From an uncultured Eubacteriales bacterium (lineage in GTDB: Bacteria > Bacillota > Clostridia > Oscillospirales > Oscillospiraceae), in NCBI GenBank assembly GCA_900548795.1, contig URLT01000078.1:1-8370 (forward strand): 8,370 nucleotides of DNA, read 5' to 3'. The stretch's first letter is position 1. Each line of letters opens with the position of its first letter. Shown here one piece after another: positions 1 through 7,010 of this stretch. A program made the position numbers and the translations under genes. The notes below the pieces were generated by a model, which had not been told where the DNA came from, searched no databases, and saw only the letters and a program-made list of their open reading frames with translations.

Positions 1-23
1 AAGAAAAACAGCCGCCGTTTCTT
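1..23 (-). terminator. Weak candidate terminator hairpin after the GH13 gene (cut by the window edge)
   Basis: On the coding strand a short stem can form (GAAACGG pairing with CTGTTTTT through wobble pairs, loop CGG), running into TTTTTCTT at the window edge. The stem is short and AU-rich at its base, and sequence beyond position 1 could extend or replace it. It lies about 100 nt after the GH13 stop, a plausible place for the operon to end. Confidence 0.3.
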
Positions 24-37
24 GCATATTCATACAT

Positions 38-72
38 TTTTTCGCCTGTTTTGCGCTTTATCGTGCGAAAAA
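38..72. repeat. Inverted repeat with 8-nt arms downstream of the GH13 gene
   Basis: TTTTTCGC (38-45) and GCGAAAAA (65-72) are perfect reverse complements around a 19-nt loop. The stem has only three G-C pairs and no clear U-tract on either strand, so it is a poor intrinsic terminator by itself. Confidence 0.4.
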
Positions 73-123
73 CTTGCACGTCTGGGAAAGACAAGCGTAT
101 TTAGCAGACGCAAAGTGCCTCCG

Positions 124-1971
124 TCAGGCTTCCATTTTTTGGAGAAAAAGCACACAAAAGCCGCCCGGAAGCAGGATATTTTTTTCATTGTCGACACAAA
201 GCGCGTCGCCGAAGCGCACGTGCCCGTCCGGAAGCGCCCAGCTTCTGTCGGTGCGGTTGACGAAAATCGCCGCCTCCTGCTCCGGCGCGCTGCGCAGGAA
301 GGCAAGCCTGCCCTCCCCTGCCTCGGTCACGCGCACCGTGCCCCGGCGCAGCGCAGCGCTCTCGCGCTTGAGCCGCGACAGACCGCGATAATAGTCGCGA
401 AGCGTCCCGTCGCCGCCGTCCCAGTCATAAAACGCGCGGCAGAACGGGTCGTCGAAGCCCTCCATGCCGATCTCGTCGCCGTAGTAGATGCTCGGCATCC
501 CCGGCAGCGTGAACTGCAGGAAGGCCGCAAGACGCTCGCGACGCAGGGCAAGCGCCCGCTGCTCCGCCGTGAGCCGGACGGCGGCCTTTTCCGCGCGGCC
601 GTTTGCCTGCACGCCGGAAAGCTCCGTCAGCAGGCGGGGCGTGTCGTGGCTGCCCAGCAGGTTCATCACGCTGTTGAGCACCTGCGGCGGATAGTGCTCG
701 GCAATCCGCATCACGGCCTCGCCGAGAGCCGCGCCGTCGTCCTCCTCCTTGGCAAAGGCCAAAATGGCCTTGCGCCACGGGTAATTCATCACGGAGTCCA
801 GCTCGGCGTCGACAAAATACCGCCGCGAAACGCCATAGGCGCATTTATTCGACGCGTCCTCCCAAACCTCGCCCAGCAGAACGGACTCGGGCTTGACGGC
901 GCGCATCCGGCGCTTGAGCTTGCGGACAAATTCGTCCGGCAGCTCGTCGACCACGTCGAGACGGTAGCCGTCGGCGCCCAGCCTCAGCCAGTGCGCGATG
1001 ACGGAGTCGTCGTCCTCAATGATATAGTCCACATAGCTCGGCGTCAGCTCCTCGACGTTGGGCAGGGTCGGCATGTTCCACCAGCAGTCGTAGCTGTCCG
1101 GATAGCGGCGGAAATGATACCACTCGCGGTAGGGCGAGGCCGGGTCGGACACTGCGCCGTGGCCGAAGATGTGCTTCGCGTCAAAATAGACGCTGTTGCT
1201 GCCGGTGTGGGAGAACACGCCGTCCAAGATCACGCGCATTCCCTGCTCATGCGCCGCGTCGCACAGGGCACGGAAATCGTCCTCCGTGCCGAGCATCGGG
1301 TCGACGCGCTTATAGTCCGCGGTGTCGTAGCGGTGGTTGGAATAGGCCATGAAGACCGGGTTCAGGTAGAGCACCTCGACGCCCAGCTCGCGCAGATAGG
1401 GCAGCTTTTGCTGAATGCCGCGCAGGTTTCCGCCGTAAAAATCAGCGCACCAGTTGCCCTCGGCGTCGGCGGTGTAGCACGGCTGCTCTGCGTGGCTTGC
1501 ATGGACGGAGAAGGGACGGAGCTTGCGGCTCAGGTCGCAATTCCCGCACTGCCAGAAGCGGTCGGGCATGATCTGATACATCACCGCACCGCAGGCAAAG
1601 TCCGGGATCGTGTGGTCGGCAGGCACGAAGCTGATCTGCCATTTTTCTCCGGATTCCATGTTCGTGCCGTCGCCCTGCCGGAACAGACGGAACGAGCCGT
1701 CCTTCTTTTCCACGCGGAACCAGTAAAAATAAAGACCGCGCTCGAGCGAGAAGGCACATCGCCACCAGCGATTGCCGTCCTCCTCGGCCTGCATGGCAAA
1801 CGGAAGCTCTTGGAGGGGGCGGCCGTCGCAGTCCTCGAGCATCAGGGTCACGCCCGTCGCGCCGCTCACCTGCGGCGTTTGCAGGCGCAAAACACAGCAG
1901 TCCCCCGTCCGGACGGTTCCGAACGGGGTTTTGTGCTGCGGATCTCGGCTGTTGAATAAGATCCGTTCCAT
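124..1971 (-). CDS. GH13 alpha-glucan hydrolase, neopullulanase/maltogenic-amylase-like
   Basis: This 615-residue cytoplasmic-type protein (no signal peptide) has a three-part layout. An N-terminal beta-rich domain (about 1-115) begins MERILFNSRDPQHKTPFG and resembles the CBM34-like module of neopullulanases. The GH13 barrel (about 125-530) follows, then a small C-terminal beta domain (about 545-610). Barrel landmarks are YQIMPDRF (132-139), FYGGNLRGI (178-186), LYLNPVF (201-207), SNHRYDT (211-217), DGVFSHTG (250-257), GYRLDVVDE (335-343) with nucleophile D339, LLGEVWEDASNK (365-376) with acid/base E368, and GSHDTPR (440-446) with stabiliser D443. The catalytic triad is intact. It probably hydrolyses alpha-1,4 and perhaps alpha-1,6 bonds in maltodextrins or limit dextrins left by GlgP; this is inferred from context. 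It starts 3 nt after the glgP stop with only a weak Shine-Dalgarno match. Amylase, cyclomaltodextrinase, neopullulanase and pullulanase activities cannot be told apart here. Confidence 0.95.
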   Translation of the reverse strand: MERILFNSRDPQHKTPFGTVRTGDCCVLRLQTPQVSGATGVTLMLEDCDGRPLQELPFAMQAEEDGNRWWRCAFSLERGLYFYWFRVEKKDGSFRLFRQGDGTNMESGEKWQISFVPADHTIPDFACGAVMYQIMPDRFWQCGNCDLSRKLRPFSVHASHAEQPCYTADAEGNWCADFYGGNLRGIQQKLPYLRELGVEVLYLNPVFMAYSNHRYDTADYKRVDPMLGTEDDFRALCDAAHEQGMRVILDGVFSHTGSNSVYFDAKHIFGHGAVSDPASPYREWYHFRRYPDSYDCWWNMPTLPNVEELTPSYVDYIIEDDDSVIAHWLRLGADGYRLDVVDELPDEFVRKLKRRMRAVKPESVLLGEVWEDASNKCAYGVSRRYFVDAELDSVMNYPWRKAILAFAKEEDDGAALGEAVMRIAEHYPPQVLNSVMNLLGSHDTPRLLTELSGVQANGRAEKAAVRLTAEQRALALRRERLAAFLQFTLPGMPSIYYGDEIGMEGFDDPFCRAFYDWDGGDGTLRDYYRGLSRLKRESAALRRGTVRVTEAGEGRLAFLRSAPEQEAAIFVNRTDRSWALPDGHVRFGDALCVDNEKNILLPGGFCVLFLQKMEA

Positions 1972-1974
1972 GCG

Positions 1975-4401
1975 TTACTTCAGATTCCAGATCTTGTCGG
2001 CATATTCGCGGACGGAGCGGTCGGAGGAGAAGATGCCGGCCTTGGCAATGTTGACCAGCGACATCTCGGCGAATTTGCGGCGGTCGGTGTAGGTCTTTGC
2101 GACGACCTCCTGCTCGCGGCAATAATCGCTGAAATCGGCCACGGTCATATACGGATCGGCCACGCCGAAGCGGTTGGTCAGCAGGCTGGCGACCAGATCG
2201 TCATAGTGCTGGCCGAGCACGCCGCTCGTGAGCATGTCGAACACGCGCTGAAGCTCGGGCGTCATAAAGTCGTTGGGGTTATAGCCCTTCTGCCAAAGCT
2301 CGTCGACCTCGTTGGCCTTCAGGCCGAAGAGGAAGATGTTCTCGTCGCCGACCTGCTCATGGATCTCGACGTTCGCGCCGTCGAGCGTGCCGAGGGTCAC
2401 GGCGCCGTTGATCATCAGCTTCATGTTGCCCGTGCCGGAGGCCTCCTTGCCCGCGACGGAGATCTGCTCGGAAATATCGGCAGCCGGGATGATGATCTCG
2501 GCCAGCGAGACCTTGTAGTCCTCAATGAAGACGACCTTCAGCTTGTTGCGGACGTCGGGGTCGTTGTTGATGAGCTTGGAGGCCGCGACGATCAGGCTGA
2601 TGGTCTGCTTGGCGCGGATATAACCCGCGGAGGCCTTGGCCGCGAAGATATAGGTATGCGGCACGAACGGCATGTCGGGGTGATCCTTGAGCTGGCAATA
2701 CTGATAGAGGATGTGCAGCACGTTGAGGAGCTGACGCTTGTACTCGTGCAGGCGCTTGATCTGGATGTCGAAGATCGAATCCGGGTCGACGCGGACGCCG
2801 TTGCGATCTGCGATCAGCGCGGCAAGGCGCTCCTTGTTCTTGCGCTTGATGGCCATGAGGTTCTCGAGCACTTCCTCGTTATCGCGGAAGGCCATGAGCT
2901 TCTCAAGCTCGTTGGCGTCGCGCAGGAAGCCGTCGCCGATGAGGGTCTTGAGGTACTCGGTCAGCAGCGGATTGGACTGCGCCAGCCAGCGGCGGTAGGC
3001 GATGCCGTTGGTAACATTGATGAAGCGGTCAGGCGTGAGGTTGCAGTAGTCGCGGAAGATGCCGTTGCGGAGGATCTCGGTGTGCAGCTTGCTGACGCCG
3101 TTGATCTTATGGCAGCAGGCAAGGCAGAGGTTCGCCATGCGGATCTCGTTGTTGGCAATGACGGCCATATAGTTGATCTTGCCCCAGTCGTTCGGATAGT
3201 CGCGGCTGAGCCCGTCGATCAGGCGGCGGTTGATCTCCACGCAGATGGAGTACACGCGCGGAAGCTGCTCGCGGAACAGGTCGACGTTCCAGCGCTCGAG
3301 CGCCTCGCTCATGACGGTGTGGTTCGTGTAGGACAGGGTGCGGCAGCAGATGTCCCACGCGGCATCCCAAGAGAAGTCGTGCTCGTCGATCAGCAGACGC
3401 ATCAGCTCCGGCACGCAGAGCGCCGGGTGGGTGTCGTTGATGTGGATGGCGACCTTGTCGGCCAGATTTTCATAGGTGTGGTATTTTTTATAGTGGCGCT
3501 TGAGGATGGATTGCAGCGAGGCCGAGACCAGCAGATACTGCTGCTTCAGGCGCAGACGCTTGCCCTGAATGTGGTCGTCGGCCGGATAGAGCACCTTGGA
3601 GATCGTCTCGGCCATGGCGTTGCGCTCGAGGGCGCGGACGTAATCGCCGCGGGAGAAGGCGGCCATGTCGAAGCTCTGCGGCAGCTTGGCGCTCCAGAGG
3701 ATCAGGCGGTTGGACGCCTCGCTGTCATAGCCGGAGATGAACATATCGTGCGGCACGGCAACAACGGAGTTATAGCCGACCTGCGCGACCTTGAAGCGAC
3801 CCATTTCGTCGACCCATTCGCGCACCTCTCCGCCGAATTTGACCTCGACGGCGTCGTCCTCGCGGGTGCGCAGCCAGACGTCGCCCATGTCGAGCCATGT
3901 GTCGGGGAACTCCATCTGCCAGCCGTCGACGATCTTCTGGCGGAAAATGCCGAACTCATAGCGAATGGAGAAGCCGGTCACGGGCAGCGCCATGCCGGTC
4001 GCCGCGTCCATATAGCACGAGGCAAGACGGCCGAGGCCGCCGTTTCCGAGGCCGGCGTCCGGCTCCATTTTATAAAGCGCGTCAAGATCGAAGCCGACCT
4101 CGTGCAGCGCCTCGCGGTACTGCTCCTCGAGGCCGAGGTTGAACAGGTTGTTATGCAGGCTGGTGCCGACAAGGAATTCCATGGACATATAATAGACTTC
4201 CTTGCGCTCCTTCGCCGCGTTGTCGCGGTTGAAGAGGCGGTTCTGCTCGGTGAGCTTTTCGCGCACGAGCGTGCACAGGGCGCGGTAAACCTGCTTCTCC
4301 GTGGCGACCTCCAGCTCGCAGCCGAAAAGGCGGCGCACGACGTCGTTCAGCTCGCGCTTGGGCTCGGTGGTGTTCAGTTTGGTTTGCTTGGGTGTTTTCA
4401 T
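1975..4401 (-). CDS. glgP: Glycogen/starch/alpha-glucan phosphorylase (GT35)
   Basis: This PLP-dependent enzyme cleaves the non-reducing ends of alpha-1,4-glucan with phosphate to give glucose-1-phosphate. The 808-residue length matches bacterial GlgP/MalP. Motifs in order: DAGLGNGGLGRLASCYMDA (115-133), RYEFGIF (147-153), NDTHPAL (322-328), YTNHTVMSEALERW (358-371), VTNGIAYRRW (463-472), FDIQIKRLHEYKRQLLN (544-560), EDYKVSLAEIIIPAADISEQ (627-646) and the PLP signature EASGTGNMK (653-661), with K661 the expected Schiff-base lysine. All are intact, so an active enzyme is expected. The first 20 or so residues are a short basic extension before the family homology. It follows glgA by 43 nt and precedes the GH13 gene by 3 nt. 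The sequence alone cannot say whether it prefers glycogen or maltodextrin; the operon suggests glycogen. Confidence 0.98.
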   Translation of the reverse strand: MKTPKQTKLNTTEPKRELNDVVRRLFGCELEVATEKQVYRALCTLVREKLTEQNRLFNRDNAAKERKEVYYMSMEFLVGTSLHNNLFNLGLEEQYREALHEVGFDLDALYKMEPDAGLGNGGLGRLASCYMDAATGMALPVTGFSIRYEFGIFRQKIVDGWQMEFPDTWLDMGDVWLRTREDDAVEVKFGGEVREWVDEMGRFKVAQVGYNSVVAVPHDMFISGYDSEASNRLILWSAKLPQSFDMAAFSRGDYVRALERNAMAETISKVLYPADDHIQGKRLRLKQQYLLVSASLQSILKRHYKKYHTYENLADKVAIHINDTHPALCVPELMRLLIDEHDFSWDAAWDICCRTLSYTNHTVMSEALERWNVDLFREQLPRVYSICVEINRRLIDGLSRDYPNDWGKINYMAVIANNEIRMANLCLACCHKINGVSKLHTEILRNGIFRDYCNLTPDRFINVTNGIAYRRWLAQSNPLLTEYLKTLIGDGFLRDANELEKLMAFRDNEEVLENLMAIKRKNKERLAALIADRNGVRVDPDSIFDIQIKRLHEYKRQLLNVLHILYQYCQLKDHPDMPFVPHTYIFAAKASAGYIRAKQTISLIVAASKLINNDPDVRNKLKVVFIEDYKVSLAEIIIPAADISEQISVAGKEASGTGNMKLMINGAVTLGTLDGANVEIHEQVGDENIFLFGLKANEVDELWQKGYNPNDFMTPELQRVFDMLTSGVLGQHYDDLVASLLTNRFGVADPYMTVADFSDYCREQEVVAKTYTDRRKFAEMSLVNIAKAGIFSSDRSVREYADKIWNLK

Positions 4402-4405
4402 GGGG

Positions 4406-4411
4406 CCTCCT
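4406..4411 (-). promoter_or_regulatory. Ribosome binding site of glgP
   Basis: This is a full AGGAGG consensus but only 4 nt before the ATG at 4401, closer than the 7-9 nt at the other genes here. No better-spaced start is visible nearby. Confidence 0.8.
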
Positions 4412-4428
4412 AGTGATTGATCTTAATT

Positions 4429-4442
4429 TATATGGTATATGG
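4429..4442. repeat. Perfect tandem duplication of a 7-mer in the glgA-glgP spacer
   Basis: TATATGG occurs twice in tandem (4429-4435 and 4436-4442). On the coding strand it reads CCATATA twice, starting two nucleotides after the glgA TAA. The 43-nt spacer is markedly AT-rich compared with the genes around it. I see no matching -35 element and no stable hairpin, so no role is assigned. Confidence 0.65.
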
Positions 4443-4444
4443 TT

Positions 4445-5875
4445 TTATTTTTCGCGAACCTCGTGATAAAGCCGCTGATATTCCTGCGCCGGGAGCCTCC
4501 AGCTCACGTCGCAGCGCATGTCGTTTTGTGCAAGGCGGTTCCACTTTTCGCGGTCGCCGAAATACAGCCCGATGGCGCGGTCGATCGCGCCGAGGAAGTC
4601 GTCGGCGTTATAGGACTGGAAGGTGAAGCCTCTGCCCTCCTCATTCTCGTGGTTATACGGCGGAACGGTGTCGCGCAGACCGCCGGTCGAGGCGACGACG
4701 GGAACCGTGCCGTAGTGCATCGCAATGAGCTGAGACAGGCCGCACGGCTCGGACTTCGACGGCATCAGGTAAATATCCGAGCCGGCATAGACCCGAGAGG
4801 CAAACGCCGGATCGAAGCGCAGATTGACCGACACCTTGCCGGGGTAATCCCGCGCAAGCGCGCTCAGCGCGTATTCATACTGCTTTTCGCCCGTGCCGAC
4901 AATGACGAGCTGCACCTCGTGCTCGAGCAGGCGGCGCGAAATATAGCACAGAAGGTCGATGCCCTTGTGCCCGGCCAGACGCGTGACCATGGCGAGGATC
5001 GGCGCGTCGGTGTCGGTGCGCAGACCCAGCTCGCCGCGCAGCTCCTTCTTGTTTTCCCACTTGCCGAGCATGTTGTCCGCGCTGTAATGGTGCGCAAGCG
5101 CCGGATCCGTCTCGGGGTTGAAGACATTCGTGTCGATGCCGTTCGTGATGCCCCAGACCCACGCCTCGCGCAGCACGCCGTCGAGACGGTGGGCGTAATA
5201 CGGATAGCGCAGCTCGTTGGCATAGGTCTGCGAGACGGTGGTGACGATGTCGGCCGTGACGATGGCGCCCTTCATCATGTTGATCGCGCCGTCGAAGGTC
5301 ATGCGGCCGCGGTAATCCTCAGGCAGGCCGAGAGTGTTGTCGAAGAAGGACGATTCCGCCCAGCCCTGATATTCCACGTTGTGGATCGTGAATACGGTCT
5401 TGACATACGGGCACCACTGGTGATAAAGCGCGCGGCAGTAAACCACACCCATGGCGCTCTGCCAGTCGTGGCAGTGCAGAATATCGGGCTTGAAATCGAG
5501 GTAATACATCGCCGCCATGGCCGCCTTACAGAAATAGGCAAAGCGCTCGCCGTCGTCAAAGTCTCCGTAGACCGTCCAGCGGTTGCCGAAGTAGTCGTTG
5601 TTGTCGATGAAGTAGACCCTCAGACTATCGTTGTCGGAGCACAGCCGCATGATGCCGACGTAGCAATCGCGCCACGCCAGCTCCATGTGGAACGAGCCGA
5701 CATACTCGGTCTGCACATTCGGGTTTTCCTTGACGCGCTGATAGTACGGCAGGAAAAGCGCAAGCTCGTTGCCGGGCAGCTTGGCCAGCTCCGCGGGCAG
5801 CGCCTGCATCACGTCTCCGAGGCCGCCGGTCTTGACAAAGGGCGCCGCCTCCGAGGCGAGCATTGCGATTCTCAT
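4445..5875 (-). CDS. glgA: Glycogen synthase, ADP-glucose type (GT5)
   Basis: It transfers glucose from ADP-glucose to the non-reducing end of alpha-1,4-glucan in the cytoplasm. At 476 residues it has typical bacterial GlgA length and the two-domain GT-B layout. The N-terminal GT5 domain opens with MRIAMLASEAAPFVKTGGLG, where KTGGL (15-19) is the ADP-glucose binding loop, and has HCHDWQ (134-139) and TIHNVEYQG (163-171). The linker carries the NGID motif (245-248). The C-terminal GT1-like domain has VTRLAGHKGIDL (297-308), VIVGTGE (324-330), PSKSEPCGLSQL (372-383) with the conserved acidic residue E376, and TGGLRDTV (397-404). The start follows from the family N-terminus and a good ribosome binding site. 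The ATG overlaps the glgD stop by four bases (ATGA), which should couple their translation. Confidence 0.98.
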   Translation of the reverse strand: MRIAMLASEAAPFVKTGGLGDVMQALPAELAKLPGNELALFLPYYQRVKENPNVQTEYVGSFHMELAWRDCYVGIMRLCSDNDSLRVYFIDNNDYFGNRWTVYGDFDDGERFAYFCKAAMAAMYYLDFKPDILHCHDWQSAMGVVYCRALYHQWCPYVKTVFTIHNVEYQGWAESSFFDNTLGLPEDYRGRMTFDGAINMMKGAIVTADIVTTVSQTYANELRYPYYAHRLDGVLREAWVWGITNGIDTNVFNPETDPALAHHYSADNMLGKWENKKELRGELGLRTDTDAPILAMVTRLAGHKGIDLLCYISRRLLEHEVQLVIVGTGEKQYEYALSALARDYPGKVSVNLRFDPAFASRVYAGSDIYLMPSKSEPCGLSQLIAMHYGTVPVVASTGGLRDTVPPYNHENEEGRGFTFQSYNADDFLGAIDRAIGLYFGDREKWNRLAQNDMRCDVSWRLPAQEYQRLYHEVREK

Positions 5876-6990
5876 ACGCTCTCTCCTTTTTTGAAGATCA
5901 TCGGATGGTTCGGCGTGCCGCGGAAGCTGGCGCCGGCATGGACGACGACCTCCTTGTCCAAAATGACATACTCCAGCTCCGCGCCCTCGCCGATCACGCA
6001 GTCTTGAAGCACGACGCAGTTTTTCACGTTGGCATTCTTGCAAAGCTGCACGCCTCGGAAGAGAACGGAGTGGTCGGCGTTGCCCTCGAGCTTGCAGCCG
6101 TCGGCAACGATGCAGTCGTCGATCTCGGAGTGCTCGCCGTAGTAGGCCGGGACCTCGTCGCGCACGCGGGTATAGATCGTCAGGTTCGGGCGGCCGAACA
6201 GGCCGTGCCGGATCTCCGGATCCAACAGAGCCAGATTGTTGCGGAAGAATTCCGTCGGGCTTTCGTTGAAGAGCGCCGGGCCGTCAAACGGGAAGGCCTT
6301 GATCTTCATGCCCGTCTCGGCAAAGCCGTGCATCACGAGGTCGCGCTCAAAGTGGTAGCGGTTATGCGCAACGGCGTTGGTCGCCTCGCGGATGAGCAGC
6401 TCGCGGCTGATGACAAAGATGCCCATCGAGGCAAGATAACCGGGCTCAGCGCGATAGTCGCAGGCGACGTCCGTGACCGTCCCGTCCTCGTCGACCTTGA
6501 CGGCCATATCGAGCTGCTTTTCGCCGTTGCAGACGCCGTCCTTGACGATCACGGAGACGTCGGCGCCGGACTCGGCGTGCCGCCGCACGACCTCGTTGAA
6601 GTCCATGGCACAGAGAATGCCGCTGTCGACGAGGATGACATAGTCCTCCTTGGAGGTCTTCAGGAAATCGCTCGCCGAGTCGATCGCCTCGAGCTTGCCG
6701 CGGTAGGAGCCGTTGTGCCCCATTGCATAGGGCGTCAGGAACTCCAGCCCGCCCTCGCCGAGGTCAAGATCCCACTCCTGCCCGGAGCTGACGTGATTCA
6801 TCAGCGATTGATAGTTGTATTTGGTGATGATGCCGATGTGCCGGATGCCGGCGTTGGTCATGTTGGAAAGAGAAAAGTCGATCTGGCGGTAGCGCCCGGC
6901 ATAGGGCAGCGATGCCATGGTCCGCTTGTTGGTCAGCTCGCCGAGGGAGCTGTCGTAGATATTCGCAAAAATGAGACCCATTGTGCTCAT
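5872..6990 (-). CDS. glgD: GlgD, non-catalytic/regulatory ADP-glucose pyrophosphorylase-like subunit
   Basis: This is a 372-residue paralogue of GlgC. In Bacillota, GlgD is known to associate with GlgC and raise its activity while being little active or inactive alone. The overall fold is kept: PYAGRYRQIDFSLSNMTNAGI (29-49) matches the GlgC segment FGGKYRIIDFPLSNCVNSGI, SYRGKLEAI (95-103) matches the WYKGTANAI region, SMGIFVIS (188-195) matches SMGIYIF, and a beta-helix-like C-terminus follows (about 285-355). The catalytic features are missing. The N-terminus goes straight to MGLIFANIYDSS with no GGxGxRL nucleotide loop, VDSGILCAMDF (121-131) replaces SGDHIYKMDY, and the GYWKDVGT segment is replaced by FDGPALFNESPTEFF (235-249). 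Its stop codon overlaps the glgA start (ATGA). Catalytic loss and pairing with GlgC are inferred from family knowledge and these substitutions. Confidence 0.93.
   Translation of the reverse strand: MSTMGLIFANIYDSSLGELTNKRTMASLPYAGRYRQIDFSLSNMTNAGIRHIGIITKYNYQSLMNHVSSGQEWDLDLGEGGLEFLTPYAMGHNGSYRGKLEAIDSASDFLKTSKEDYVILVDSGILCAMDFNEVVRRHAESGADVSVIVKDGVCNGEKQLDMAVKVDEDGTVTDVACDYRAEPGYLASMGIFVISRELLIREATNAVAHNRYHFERDLVMHGFAETGMKIKAFPFDGPALFNESPTEFFRNNLALLDPEIRHGLFGRPNLTIYTRVRDEVPAYYGEHSEIDDCIVADGCKLEGNADHSVLFRGVQLCKNANVKNCVVLQDCVIGEGAELEYVILDKEVVVHAGASFRGTPNHPMIFKKGESV
5883..5888 (-). promoter_or_regulatory. Ribosome binding site of glgA, inside the end of glgD
   Basis: AAGGAG lies 7 nt before the glgA ATG at 5875, embedded in the last codons of glgD. 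It decides the glgA start against a longer in-frame extension into glgD and makes glgD-glgA translational coupling likely. Confidence 0.85.
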
Positions 6991-6999
6991 AGCTGTCGT

Positions 7000-7008
7000 C
7001 CTCCCCTT
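7000..7008 (-). promoter_or_regulatory. Ribosome binding site of glgD
   Basis: The coding strand reads AAGGGGAGG, ending 9 nt before the ATG at 6990, inside the 20-nt glgC-glgD gap. This supports 6990 over the in-frame extension that reaches back into glgC and over the second ATG at 6981. Confidence 0.8.
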
Positions 7009-7010
7009 CG

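Noticed and set aside
22..1959. Long open frame on the + strand opposite the GH13 gene (645 codons).
   Set aside because: It mirrors the sense gene almost end to end, has no plausible domain and no good ribosome binding site; it is an antisense shadow.
2206..4413. Long open frame on the + strand opposite glgP (735 codons).
   Set aside because: It lies exactly antisense to a highly conserved phosphorylase, and its translation is low-complexity (rich in A, V, L, D, E) with no recognisable motif. In GC-rich genes the complementary frame is often free of stops.
4412..4460. Internal promoter in the AT-rich glgA-glgP gap (a TATAAA-like -10 on the coding strand).
   Set aside because: No acceptable -35 element is seen at 16-19 nt upstream, and the AT-richness alone is not enough.
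4439..6007. Long open frame on the + strand opposite glgA, with similar ones opposite glgD (5863-7014) and glgC (7260-8129).
   Set aside because: Each is antisense to a gene with intact family motifs, and the predicted proteins have biased composition without known domains.
5876..6043. N-terminal extension of GlgA by 56 residues from an upstream in-frame ATG.
   Set aside because: The extension is Arg/Gly-rich out-of-frame glgD sequence; the family N-terminus and the AAGGAG site both point to 5875.
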